Positions 6,630 through 15,447 of a stretch of DNA of 16,717 bases are shown here, piece by piece; the stretch's first letter is position 1, and every line of letters starts with the position of its first letter. The translations under genes were made by a program, and so were the position numbers. Under the pieces are notes generated by a model. The model saw only the letters and a list, made by a program, of their open reading frames with translations. It was not told the DNA's origin and did not search any database. Origin of the DNA: an uncultured Lachnospiraceae bacterium (GTDB lineage Bacteria; Bacillota; Clostridia; Lachnospirales; Lachnospiraceae); the NCBI GenBank assembly GCA_946538445.1, contig CAMNGO010000026.1:1-16717 (forward strand), read 5' to 3'.

Positions 6630-8117
6630 ATGGATTTGATTTATAGAAGTACCCGTAACCGAAAAGAAACAGCAACGGCTTCCCAGGCCATTCTGAAAGG
6701 ACTGGCCGACCAGGGAGGACTCTTTGTGCCTGATATGATTCCTAAGCTGGATTGTTCCCTCGATGAACTTTCCGGGATGAATTACCGGCAGGTTGCCTAT
6801 GAAGTCATGAAATTGTTCCTGACGGATTTTACCGAGGAAGAACTGAAGTACTGTATTGATTCTGCATACGATACAAAGTTTGATACCTCCTCCATCGTGG
6901 AACTCGTTCCAAGAGATGGGGCCTATATCCTGGAATTATTCCATGGCGCGACGATCGCTTTTAAAGACATGGCTCTTTCCATCCTGCCCTACCTTCTGAC
7001 TACCAGTGCCAGGAAGAATCAGGTGAAAAATGAGATCGTCATCCTCACAGCCACATCCGGTGATACGGGAAAGGCTGCCCTGGCAGGCTTTGCGGATGTA
7101 CCCGGAACAAAGATCATCGTTTTTTATCCCAAACATGGGGTCAGCCCGATCCAGGAGAAACAGATGATTACCCAGAGAGGAGAGAACACTTATGTGATCG
7201 GAATCGAAGGGAACTTCGACGATGCACAGACAGGTGTGAAGAAGATGTTCTCAGACCCGGAGCTGGCCGGTCAGATGGATCAGGCAGGTTTCCAGTTTTC
7301 CTCCGCGAATTCCATCAACATCGGGCGTCTGGTTCCTCAGATCGTATATTATGTATACAGTTATGTAAACCTTCTGGGCAGAGGGGATATCCAACCGGGA
7401 GAGAAGATCAATATCGTGGTTCCCACAGGTAATTTCGGGAATATCCTTGCGGCTTACTATGCCAAATGCATGGGCCTGCCTGTGGATAAGCTGATCTGTG
7501 CTTCCAATGAGAATAAAGTACTGTTTGATTTCTTCGGAACCGGATCCTACGACAGGAATCGTCCTTTCATCCTTACTTCTTCTCCTTCCATGGACATCCT
7601 GATCTCCAGCAATCTGGAAAGACTGATCTATCAGATTGCAGGCAGGGATTCCGAGAAAAACAAGGAACTGATGGATCATCTCAGCAGGGAAGGCTCTTAT
7701 CAGATTACGGATGATATGAGAGAGAAACTGGGTGATTTTTACGGAAATTATGCCAGTGAGGAAGACACGGCGAAGGCAATCAGGGAAATGTATCAGGCCT
7801 GCGGCTATGTGCTGGACACCCACACAGCCGTGGCAGTGAGCGTATATAAGAAATATAAAGAAGAAACAGGGGATGACAAGGTCACCGTCATCGCATCCAC
7901 CGCCAGTCCTTATAAATTCACCAGAAGTGTTATGAACGCCATCGATCCGTCTTACAATGATAAGACAGACTTCGAACTCGTGGATGAACTGTGCCGTATC
8001 TCCGGTGTTAAGATTCCACAGGCTATTGAAGATATCAGGAGTGCCCCTGTACTTCATCACACCGTATGTGAGACAGAAGATATGTGCAAAGAAGTTAAAA
8101 AGATTTTGGGGATCTGA
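6630..8117 (+). CDS. thrC: Threonine synthase
   Basis: Cytoplasmic PLP enzyme that converts O-phospho-L-homoserine to L-threonine, the last step of threonine synthesis. The 495 residues match the usual length of the longer class of threonine synthase. PLP lysine K112 lies in HGATIAFKDMALS. The motif TATSGDTGKAAL (140-151) and the phosphate-binding loop PTGNFGN (265-271) are intact. SSANSINIGRLVPQ (224-237) is also typical. The ATG follows AGGAGG at a good distance. It has its own promoter and sits behind a terminator. No other threonine-pathway gene (hom, thrB) is adjacent. No terminator separates it from rpoD, so some readthrough into rpoD is likely. Confidence 0.96.
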   Translation: MDLIYRSTRNRKETATASQAILKGLADQGGLFVPDMIPKLDCSLDELSGMNYRQVAYEVMKLFLTDFTEEELKYCIDSAYDTKFDTSSIVELVPRDGAYILELFHGATIAFKDMALSILPYLLTTSARKNQVKNEIVILTATSGDTGKAALAGFADVPGTKIIVFYPKHGVSPIQEKQMITQRGENTYVIGIEGNFDDAQTGVKKMFSDPELAGQMDQAGFQFSSANSINIGRLVPQIVYYVYSYVNLLGRGDIQPGEKINIVVPTGNFGNILAAYYAKCMGLPVDKLICASNENKVLFDFFGTGSYDRNRPFILTSSPSMDILISSNLERLIYQIAGRDSEKNKELMDHLSREGSYQITDDMREKLGDFYGNYASEEDTAKAIREMYQACGYVLDTHTAVAVSVYKKYKEETGDDKVTVIASTASPYKFTRSVMNAIDPSYNDKTDFELVDELCRISGVKIPQAIEDIRSAPVLHHTVCETEDMCKEVKKILGI

Positions 8118-8120
8118 CTA

Positions 8121-8148
8121 TTGACTTTTTCTTATAATATAGTATAAT
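8121..8148 (+). promoter_or_regulatory. Promoter of rpoD
   Basis: TTGACT (8121-8126), a 16-base spacer and a perfect TATAAT (8143-8148). The -35 box begins 3 bases after the thrC stop codon. A second TATAAT at 8133-8138 has no matching -35 box at the right distance. Transcription should start near 8155, leaving a leader of about 38 bases. Confidence 0.8.
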
Positions 8149-8192
8149 ATCATGCGACCTATTTTACTTAAATTTATTTAGGAGAAATGTTG

Positions 8193-9293
8193 ATGGAAGA
8201 CACAAGATTAGCTTTTGCCAATACCATGGAGAACCTGCTGAAACAGGCGAAGGAGAATAAGAGCGTTTTAGAGTACAAGGATATCAATGATTCCTTTAAA
8301 GATGTGGAACTTACTCCTGAAAGGTTCGAATGGATTCTGGACTACTTTGAAAAACAAGGGGTCGATGTGCTGAATACCAGTGAAGACGAGAGTGAGGATG
8401 AAGAGTTCATCGATGATAACGAAGAAGTGGATATCATTGATGACAAAGATTTTCTCGAGGGAGTCAGTCTGGAAGATCCGGTACGTATGTACCTCAAAGA
8501 GATCGGTAACATACCGCTTCTCACTGCGGAAGAAGAGGTTTTTCTCGCACAGCGTATCGAAAAAGGGGATGAGATGGCCAGAAAGCAGCTAATCGAAGCG
8601 AACCTTCGTCTGGTTGTCAGCATCGCCAAGAAATACGTAGGGCGAGGCATGTCCTTCCTTGATCTGATCCAGGAAGGCAACATGGGACTGATGAAAGCCG
8701 TGGAGAAATTTGATTACAAAAAGGGGAACAAGTTCAGTACTTATTCCACATGGTGGATCCGTCAGGCAATCACCAGGGGAATCGCTGATACCGCCAAGAC
8801 CATCCGGGTACCGGTCCACATGGTGGAGACCATCAACAAGACACTGCGTACTTCCAGAATGCTTCTGCAGGAACTTGGCAGAGAACCCACCAACGAAGAG
8901 ATCGCCCGAAAGATGGATATGCCGGTGGCCAAGATTGATGAGATTCTCAAGACCTCCCGTGATCCTGTATCCCTGGATACCCCCATCGGGGAGGAAGAAG
9001 ACAGCCAGCTGGGAGATTTCATTGAGGATGAGTCCCTGTTATCTCCGGTGGATTCCGCCTCTTTCTCCATGCTGAAGGAGGAACTGGAGGTAGCTATGGC
9101 CTCTCTGACAGACAGGGAACGTAACGTGATCAAGCTCCGCTTCGGACTTGATGACGGGAAGACCAGGACCCTGGAAGAAGTCGGGAAGGAATTCAATGTC
9201 ACCAGGGAGCGTATCCGTCAGATCGAAGCCAAGGCTTTGAGAAAACTGAGACATCCAAGCCGAAGCAGAAAGCTGAAAGACTTTTTGGAGTAG
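8193..9293 (+). CDS. rpoD: RNA polymerase primary sigma factor (sigma-A/sigma-70)
   Basis: Housekeeping sigma factor of 366 residues that directs RNA polymerase to -10/-35 promoters such as those in this window. A short region 1.1-like domain (about 1-58) is followed by a very acidic linker (about 62-86). Region 1.2 starts at DPVRMYLKEIG (95-105). Region 2 includes FSTYSTWWIRQAITR (181-195), the -10 recognition helix. Region 3 contains DTPIGEEEDSQLGDF, and region 4 has the helix-turn-helix at about 327-350 (VTRERIRQIEAKALRKLRHP), typical of group 1 sigma factors. The frame opens at ATG 8187, but AGGAG (8180-8184) is only 2 bases from it and 8 bases from ATG 8193, so I chose 8193. It sits between thrC and polC, and dnaG is not adjacent. 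Confidence 0.96.
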   Translation: MEDTRLAFANTMENLLKQAKENKSVLEYKDINDSFKDVELTPERFEWILDYFEKQGVDVLNTSEDESEDEEFIDDNEEVDIIDDKDFLEGVSLEDPVRMYLKEIGNIPLLTAEEEVFLAQRIEKGDEMARKQLIEANLRLVVSIAKKYVGRGMSFLDLIQEGNMGLMKAVEKFDYKKGNKFSTYSTWWIRQAITRGIADTAKTIRVPVHMVETINKTLRTSRMLLQELGREPTNEEIARKMDMPVAKIDEILKTSRDPVSLDTPIGEEEDSQLGDFIEDESLLSPVDSASFSMLKEELEVAMASLTDRERNVIKLRFGLDDGKTRTLEEVGKEFNVTRERIRQIEAKALRKLRHPSRSRKLKDFLE

Positions 9294-9300
9294 AAATATA

Positions 9301-9327
9301 GGAAGACCCTTTGGTCTTCCTTTTTTT
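9301..9327 (+). terminator. Intrinsic terminator after rpoD
   Basis: Perfect 8-bp stem GGAAGACC (9301-9308) and GGTCTTCC (9313-9320) with a CTTT loop, followed by seven Ts (9321-9327). It begins 7 bases after the rpoD stop codon and ends fewer than 30 bases before the start of polC. Confidence 0.92.
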
Positions 9328-9345
9328 ATCAGAAGATAAATTGGG

Positions 9346-12300
9346 GTGAAGGTATTGTTAGAAGGTAACAAATTCAAAGATGTATTTCCGGACTATCAGA
9401 TTCCGGAAGGATTTCAGTATCTTCTGTCACAGACCGTGGTAGAACGGGTTGTGCTAAAACAGAAGAAAAAACAACTGGTAATTCATATCCTCAGTGAACA
9501 TATCTTTTCCAGAAAAATGTTGAAGAAGATAGCCTTTGATCTGAAGAAAGAACTGTTTTCCAAAGACTATATCTTCGTGATCATAGAAGATCGCTACCGG
9601 CTTTCTCCTGCTTACAGCCTGGAGCAGATCACCAGGGAATACTGGGATACGATCCTGGATGACTGTAAGCAGATGGGGCAGGTGGAGTACAGCCTGATCT
9701 CTCATTGCGACTGGGGATTTGACGGAAATATCATGACTGTCCTTTTGGAGGATTCTTTTTTGGCAAGGGACAAGGTCCCCGTTCTGAAAGAGTATTTTGA
9801 AGGCCTTTTTCAGGATAGATTCGGGAAGGAGATCCAGGTGGGTTTCAACTTCACGGACGAAGCGAAAAAATCTTTTTACGCGGCCAGAGAGAACAAACTC
9901 CGCCATGAGGTTGAGATGGTCATAGAGCAAAGCAGGATTGCGGAAGAAAACCGGGATTCCGGAAAAGAAGGGGCGGAGGACCAACCCCAGAAGAAAAAAG
10001 GGAACCGGTCTTACCAGGGTAATTTCTATGAAGAAAGAGCCCGGATGCAGGAGTTCGGGAAAAGACGCTCCAACCCCAAGGATCCGGATGTATTTTACGG
10101 AAGGAATTGTGACGGCGACCTTACTCCCATCGAAGATATCCGTGATGAGATCGGTCTGATCGTCATACATGGTGAGATCATTTCCCTGGAAGAACGGGAA
10201 ATCAAAGGGGAGAAAACCATGTTCTCCTTCACCATCACAGATGACACGGATTCCATCACCGGGAGAGTTTTTCTGTCAAATGACCAGGCACAGGAGTTCA
10301 GAACACATTTTCAGAAGGGGAGATTCTACAAGATCAAAGGAACTCCCACAAATGATTACAGGAGCCACGAGCTGGTGATCGGAGGAATCCGGGGGATCAA
10401 AGCTGTGGCGGATTTCAGAAAGGCGAGAATGGATCGCAGTCTGGAGAAGAGGGTGGAACTGCACCTTCACACGGTCATGAGCGACAATGACAGTGTGGTG
10501 GATATCGCCAAAGCCATCAACACTGCCAAAAAATGGGGACATAAAGCCCTGGCCATCACGGACCACGGTGTCCTGCAGGCCTTCCCGATCGCTGCCCATT
10601 GCCTTTCCAAGGACGATGATTTCAAGATCATTTACGGTTGTGAAGGATATTTTGTAGATGATCTTAAGTCCCTGGTTTTGAACAGCCATGGACAGAGTTT
10701 ACACGATTCTTATGTAATATTCGATATAGAGACCACCGGGTTCAGTTCCGTCTATGATGAGATCATTGAGATCGGCGCAGTAAAGGTTGAGGACGGGGAA
10801 GTGAAAGACCATTACAGCACTTTCATAAATCCCGGACGTCCCATTCCTGCCAGGATTACGGAACTAACCGGAATTGATGACATGATGGTGACCGATGCCG
10901 GAAGCATAGATGAGATACTGCCTGACTTCCTGGAATTCTGCCAGGGATGCAGCCTGGTGGCCCACAATGCGGAGTTCGATGTGGGATTCATCCGGGAGAA
11001 GGCCGGCAGACTCGGGCTGGAAACAGAGTTTACGGTTCTTGATACCCTGCAGATGGCCAGACTCCTTCTGAAGGATCTCACCCGTTTCAAACTGAACACT
11101 ATCTGTAAGCACCTGGGAATCAAACAGGAACATCACCACAGAGCGGTGGATGATGCCCGGGTGACAGCCGAGATATTTTTACGTTTTGTTGCGATGCTGG
11201 AAGAGATGGGGGTCCAGGATACGGACCAGCTCAATTCCATGGGAGCGGTATCGGAAGATCTGATCCGCAAAGCCAACTCCACCCACGGGATCATCCTGAT
11301 AAAGAATGATCAAGGCAGGGTGAATCTGAACCGTCTGGTGTCGGAAGCCCATCTGAGATATTTCCAGCGTCGGCCCAAAATGCCCAAAAGTCTGATCGAG
11401 AAGTACAGGGAAGGCCTTATCCTGGGCTCCGCCTGTGAAGCGGGAGATCTCTTCCAGGCAGTGATCAACCATAAGAGCGAAGAAGAGATTGCCAGACTGG
11501 TGAATTTCTATGACTATCTGGAGATCCAGCCCATAGGGAATAATGCCTTCATGCTGGAAAGTGACAGATATGAGGCCGTTTCCGAGGAAGATCTCAGGGA
11601 TTACAACCGGAAGATCGTGGAGCTGGGTGAGAAATACCACAAGCCTGTGGTGGCTACCTGTGACGTACATTTTCTGAATCCGGAAGATGAGATCTACCGG
11701 CGTATCCTTCAGGCCGGAAAAGGATTCTCGGATTCCGACAGGCAGGCGCCTCTGTATCTGCGCACCACGGAGGAGATGCTATCTGAATTCTCCTATCTGG
11801 GAGAAGAGAAGGCCTATGAGGTTGTGGTGACCAACAGCAACAAGATCGCGGATATGATCGAGAAGATCTCTCCGGTCCATCCGAAAAAGTGCCCTCCTGT
11901 CATACCGAAATCAGACGAAACCCTGACGAAGATCTGCTATGATAAGGCTCACGAGATCTACGGTCCTGACCTGCCCGAAATCGTAAAAAGCCGTCTGGAC
12001 CGGGAACTGAATTCCATCATAACCAATGGCTTTGCAGTCATGTATATCATAGCCCAAAAACTGGTGTGGGATTCCAATGATCACGGATACCTGGTTGGCT
12101 CCAGGGGTTCCGTAGGATCTTCTTTTGTGGCAACCATGTCGGGAATCACGGAAGTAAATCCTCTGCCGGCTCATTATATCTGCCCTTCCTGCCATTTTGT
12201 GGATTTCGATTCGGAATATGTGAAGCCATATGCCAAGATGGGTATGTCCGGCTGTGATATGCCGGACAGGATCTGCCCTAACTGTGGAAAACCCCTTATA

Positions 12301-13800
12301 AAAGAAGGGCATGATATTCCATTTGAGACCTTCCTCGGTTTTAAGGGGAACAAAGAACCGGATATCGACCTGAATTTTTCGGGTGAGTATCAGGCAAAAG
12401 CCCACAAATATGTGGAAGTCATCTTCGGGGAGGGAAAGGCTTACCGGGCCGGAACTATAGGAACTATCGCTGATAAGACAGCCTACGGTTATGTGAGAGG
12501 ATATTTTGAAGACCATAATATCCACAAACGTTCCTGTGAGATCGCCCGGCTTGCCAGAGGATGCACGGGGGTAAAGAGGACCACCGGACAGCATCCCGGA
12601 GGGATCATCGTGGTTCCTCATGAGTATGATATCTATGATTTTACTGCCATACAGCATCCTGCCAATGACATGGATACAGATGTGGTTACCACCCATTATG
12701 AATATCACTCCATCGACCATAACCTGCTTAAACTCGATATCCTGGGCCATGATGATCCTACCATGATCCGGCGTCTGGAAGACCTGACCGGAATCCAGGC
12801 GAAGAATATCCCTCTGGATGACCCGGATGTCATGGAACTGTTCCACGGCACGGATGTCCTGGGAATCAGACCGGAGGAGATCGATGGTGTGGAGATGGGA
12901 TCCCTGGGTGTACCGGAGTTCGGAACCGATTTCGTTATACAGATGTTGAAAGACACACATCCCAAATCCTTCTCCGATCTGGTACGTATCTCCGGGCTTT
13001 CCCATGGTACGGATGTATGGCTGGGGAATGCACAGGAACTGATCCGCCAGGGCAAAGCCGAGATATCCGGCTGTATCTGCTGTCGTGATGATATCATGAC
13101 CTATCTGATCAATATGGGGCTTGATAAAGAGCTTTCCTTCACGATCATGGAATCTGTCCGAAAAGGGAAAGGGCTGAAACCGGATTGGGAGAAAGAGATG
13201 CTGGACCATCAGGTGCCGGACTGGTATATCGGTTCCTGCAAGAAGATTAAATATATGTTTCCCAAAGCCCATGCTGCTGCCTATGTCATGATGGGATGGC
13301 GGGTAGCCTGGTTTAAAGTCCACTATCCATTGGCTTATTATGCGGCATATTTTGCCATCCGTGCTTCCGCATTCTCCTATGAGATCATGTGTATGGGACC
13401 GGATGTGCTGAAGAATGCTCTGGATAAATTGAAGAGTATCCCGAAAGACCAGCAGACCAAGAAAGATCAGGATACGATCCGGGACGGCAGGATTGCCCAG
13501 GAGATGTACGCAAGAGGATTTTCTTTCCTGCCCATCGATATCTACCGGGCAAAAGCCAGGGAATCCCTGATCGTCGGAGATAAAATCATGCCACCCCTTT
13601 CCAGCATAGAAGGTCTGGGAGAGAAAGCATGTGAACAGATCGAAGAGGCTGCCCGAAACGGAAGATTCACCTCGCTGGACAATTTCCGAATCCAGGCTAA
13701 GATCAGCAAGAGCAACGTGGATAAGATGGTGGAGCTGGGCATCCTGTCGGATCTTCCGGAATCAGACCAGCTGACTTTCGACTTCCTTCTGCGCAACTGA
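9346..13800 (+). CDS. polC: DNA polymerase III PolC-type alpha subunit with 3'-5' exonuclease
   Basis: Replicative DNA polymerase of low-GC Gram-positives, 1,484 residues, slightly longer than the roughly 1,440 of Bacillus PolC. The order is an N-terminal domain, a charged linker (about 200-245), an OB fold (about 268-355) and a PHP domain opening at HLHT (373-376). That domain is split by the proofreading exonuclease (about 456-620: D460, E462, D545, H598, D603). The polymerase core follows, with VGSRGSVGSS (from 917), a four-cysteine zinc site (C946, C949, C977, C980) and catalytic PDIDLNF (D1006, D1008). The tail QLTFDF fits a sliding-clamp-binding motif. No domain is missing. The start is uncertain. 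GTG 9346 gives the longest frame with only a weak AGAAG upstream, whereas TTG 9355 has GGGGTG 6 bases before it. Confidence 0.97.
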   Translation: MKVLLEGNKFKDVFPDYQIPEGFQYLLSQTVVERVVLKQKKKQLVIHILSEHIFSRKMLKKIAFDLKKELFSKDYIFVIIEDRYRLSPAYSLEQITREYWDTILDDCKQMGQVEYSLISHCDWGFDGNIMTVLLEDSFLARDKVPVLKEYFEGLFQDRFGKEIQVGFNFTDEAKKSFYAARENKLRHEVEMVIEQSRIAEENRDSGKEGAEDQPQKKKGNRSYQGNFYEERARMQEFGKRRSNPKDPDVFYGRNCDGDLTPIEDIRDEIGLIVIHGEIISLEEREIKGEKTMFSFTITDDTDSITGRVFLSNDQAQEFRTHFQKGRFYKIKGTPTNDYRSHELVIGGIRGIKAVADFRKARMDRSLEKRVELHLHTVMSDNDSVVDIAKAINTAKKWGHKALAITDHGVLQAFPIAAHCLSKDDDFKIIYGCEGYFVDDLKSLVLNSHGQSLHDSYVIFDIETTGFSSVYDEIIEIGAVKVEDGEVKDHYSTFINPGRPIPARITELTGIDDMMVTDAGSIDEILPDFLEFCQGCSLVAHNAEFDVGFIREKAGRLGLETEFTVLDTLQMARLLLKDLTRFKLNTICKHLGIKQEHHHRAVDDARVTAEIFLRFVAMLEEMGVQDTDQLNSMGAVSEDLIRKANSTHGIILIKNDQGRVNLNRLVSEAHLRYFQRRPKMPKSLIEKYREGLILGSACEAGDLFQAVINHKSEEEIARLVNFYDYLEIQPIGNNAFMLESDRYEAVSEEDLRDYNRKIVELGEKYHKPVVATCDVHFLNPEDEIYRRILQAGKGFSDSDRQAPLYLRTTEEMLSEFSYLGEEKAYEVVVTNSNKIADMIEKISPVHPKKCPPVIPKSDETLTKICYDKAHEIYGPDLPEIVKSRLDRELNSIITNGFAVMYIIAQKLVWDSNDHGYLVGSRGSVGSSFVATMSGITEVNPLPAHYICPSCHFVDFDSEYVKPYAKMGMSGCDMPDRICPNCGKPLIKEGHDIPFETFLGFKGNKEPDIDLNFSGEYQAKAHKYVEVIFGEGKAYRAGTIGTIADKTAYGYVRGYFEDHNIHKRSCEIARLARGCTGVKRTTGQHPGGIIVVPHEYDIYDFTAIQHPANDMDTDVVTTHYEYHSIDHNLLKLDILGHDDPTMIRRLEDLTGIQAKNIPLDDPDVMELFHGTDVLGIRPEEIDGVEMGSLGVPEFGTDFVIQMLKDTHPKSFSDLVRISGLSHGTDVWLGNAQELIRQGKAEISGCICCRDDIMTYLINMGLDKELSFTIMESVRKGKGLKPDWEKEMLDHQVPDWYIGSCKKIKYMFPKAHAAAYVMMGWRVAWFKVHYPLAYYAAYFAIRASAFSYEIMCMGPDVLKNALDKLKSIPKDQQTKKDQDTIRDGRIAQEMYARGFSFLPIDIYRAKARESLIVGDKIMPPLSSIEGLGEKACEQIEEAARNGRFTSLDNFRIQAKISKSNVDKMVELGILSDLPESDQLTFDFLLRN

Positions 13801-13844
13801 GCAGGAGGAGTCGGAAATTTTGCCGTCTCAGATACCTACAGATG

Positions 13845-13873
13845 TTGATGAATCCCACAGAAAGTGGTATGAT
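13845..13873 (+). promoter_or_regulatory. Promoter of the carbonic anhydrase-like operon
   Basis: TTGATG (13845-13850), a 17-base spacer and TATGAT (13868-13873). Both boxes are close to consensus. Transcription would start near 13880, about 39 bases before the ATG at 13919. No clear terminator separates polC from this promoter. Confidence 0.75.
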
Positions 13874-13918
13874 ACTTTCGTGTGAGAATCGTTGACACAA
13901 GAAAGGAATACATTTTCT

Positions 13919-14407
13919 ATGGCTTATGTGAAAAATGCAATTTTGAAGGGGAACGCCTGGGCCGCTCATGATGCGGATATCGTAGGAAACGTAATCATAG
14001 GTGATGAGAGTTCTGTCTGGTACCACACTGTAATCCGGGGGGATATGGCACAGATCGTCATCGGATCCGGTACCAATATTCAGGATTCTTCCGTTGTCCA
14101 CGCCAGCACCGGATTCCCTTGTCATATCGGTAACAGTGTCTCCATCGGACATGGGGCTTTGATTCATGGATGTTCCATCGGGAATAATTCCCTGATCGGT
14201 ATGGGAGCCATCATAATGAACGGCGCGACGATTGGGGAGGATTGTATCGTTGGAGCCGGGAGTCTGGTTCCTCAGGGGATGGAGATCCCGGACGGCATGC
14301 TGGCCTATGGCACGCCGGCTAAGATCATAAGGCCGCTCACTGAAGAGGAGAAGAAAGAAAACCAGACAAATGCGATCACATATATGCTGCTCAAGAATAT
14401 CCAGTGA
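13919..14407 (+). CDS. Gamma-carbonic-anhydrase-like hexapeptide-repeat protein
   Basis: Small cytoplasmic protein of 162 residues built from left-handed beta-helix hexapeptide repeats (for example IVGNVI, VIGDES, SIGNNS, TIGEDC). It belongs to the gamma carbonic anhydrase/YrdA-type family, normally a trimer with zinc between subunits. The three histidine ligands are present: H61 in VVHAS, and H78 and H83 in IGHGALIHG, spaced 17 and 5 as expected. R40 and D42 of the conserved RGD segment are also present. The long acidic loop of the archaeal enzyme Cam is absent, so CO2 hydration is possible but not assured, and many relatives have no proven activity. The frame can be extended to TTG 13892, but the AAAGGA site (13902-13907) lies downstream of that TTG and fits ATG 13919. 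It is first in a three-gene run. Confidence 0.9.
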   Translation: MAYVKNAILKGNAWAAHDADIVGNVIIGDESSVWYHTVIRGDMAQIVIGSGTNIQDSSVVHASTGFPCHIGNSVSIGHGALIHGCSIGNNSLIGMGAIIMNGATIGEDCIVGAGSLVPQGMEIPDGMLAYGTPAKIIRPLTEEEKKENQTNAITYMLLKNIQ

Positions 14408-14441
14408 GAGAGGCAAGGAAGGTCTGTAAGGAGGACAAAAA

Positions 14442-15440
14442 ATGGAGAATAATAAGCCTAGGAAGGGCGAAAAAGGAAAACGCTATCAAGGCTATGATGT
14501 GAATAAGGTTATGGTGCAGAACAGCCGGCAGAAGAAACCCTGGTTTTGGAAAGTGCTGGGAATCAGCCTGCTGCTCACATTACTGATCATAGGAATCACA
14601 GCCGGAATCGCCATGCGAAGACGGAAACAGCAGACCAATTATCTGTCCAAGATCAATGAATCCAACTCGGTGGATATCCTGCTGGACGGCCACTCCAATA
14701 TCACGGTAAGCCAGACCTACAAAGGGCTTAAGGACATGGATGATTACACCACCACCAGATTCCTCAAGAAGAGTGAAAAGGGAACCCTTTTCTCCTATCT
14801 TAAAACGGAAGGGCTTGAGGAAGATTATAAGGAAGTCCTGTCGGGGGAGAAATTATATCGTTATGACGGAAACTATACTTATTATTATGGCCTGGTGGGA
14901 GATGACTATGATCATCTGCGTGAGGACATCGAATCAGAGATCCTTCAGCTGGAAGGTTCTGAAAGTGTGGAGGAACAGACAGAGAGTACAGATATTATGA
15001 GAGTAACCTTGAACTATGAAGTTCAGGCGGGGGACCCCTATACCAAGCTTTATGGCTTTGAGACAGGAACAACCATCAAAAAGGTACTTACCATCGATAT
15101 TGAAAGTCTGATCGTTACATCCGATGCGGAATCAGTGAATGATGAAGAAATCTATGTATACACGGTTACTTTTGACGGAGATAATAAGAATCCGAAATTC
15201 TTCCGCAGTCTGAAGGATACTCAGGATACCCGTGTCTGTACCGTTTACTATGATTACAGCGGGAACGATGAAAAGAAGTATGAGTTTAAGGTACCTGTCG
15301 ATGTGTACTTTGATCTGCTGTCACATGATGATTACACAACTTACATGGAAGAAGAGTGTGTGATCGAGTTTTCCAAGAGCCAGATGCAATTGCAGAATCC
15401 TCAGACGGATCTGACCTTGTACATGAAAAAAGGGGAATAA
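14442..15440 (+). CDS. Type II membrane protein of unknown function
   Basis: Protein of 332 residues that I do not recognise. A strongly basic cytoplasmic N terminus (about 1-34, rich in K and R) precedes one membrane segment (about 36-58), then RRRK. The positive charge lies on both sides, but the long soluble part is most likely outside. That part (about 65-330) is rich in D, E, Y and T with alternating beta-type patterns (DILLDGHSNITVSQTYKG, YRYDGNYTYYYG, VCTVYYDYSG). It suggests a beta-rich domain, perhaps of the lipid- or ligand-carrying kind, although no motif proves this. A good AGGAGG lies 7 bases before the ATG. It follows the carbonic anhydrase-like gene by 34 bases and precedes the AlaX-type gene by 7, so the three are probably cotranscribed. 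No catalytic signature was seen. Confidence 0.8.
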   Translation: MENNKPRKGEKGKRYQGYDVNKVMVQNSRQKKPWFWKVLGISLLLTLLIIGITAGIAMRRRKQQTNYLSKINESNSVDILLDGHSNITVSQTYKGLKDMDDYTTTRFLKKSEKGTLFSYLKTEGLEEDYKEVLSGEKLYRYDGNYTYYYGLVGDDYDHLREDIESEILQLEGSESVEEQTESTDIMRVTLNYEVQAGDPYTKLYGFETGTTIKKVLTIDIESLIVTSDAESVNDEEIYVYTVTFDGDNKNPKFFRSLKDTQDTRVCTVYYDYSGNDEKKYEFKVPVDVYFDLLSHDDYTTYMEEECVIEFSKSQMQLQNPQTDLTLYMKKGE

Positions 15441-15447
15441 ACGATAG

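Noticed and set aside
9311..9340. Weak TTGGTC and GATAAA pair as a polC promoter
   Set aside because: Both boxes match poorly, they overlap the terminator hairpin, and transcription would start at or after the GTG codon, leaving no ribosome site.
11911..13323. Long open frame of 470 codons on the strand opposite polC
   Set aside because: It mirrors the codon pattern of polC, has no ribosome site and shows no recognisable domain. polC is unambiguous on the other strand.
13801..13840. Possible hairpin after polC as a terminator
   Set aside because: The stem is short with a mismatch and is not followed by a T-run.
13892..13897. TTGACA as a -35 box, or its TTG as the start of the carbonic anhydrase-like protein
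   Set aside because: No -10 box follows at 16-18 bases, and the ribosome site lies downstream of this TTG, which favours ATG 13919.
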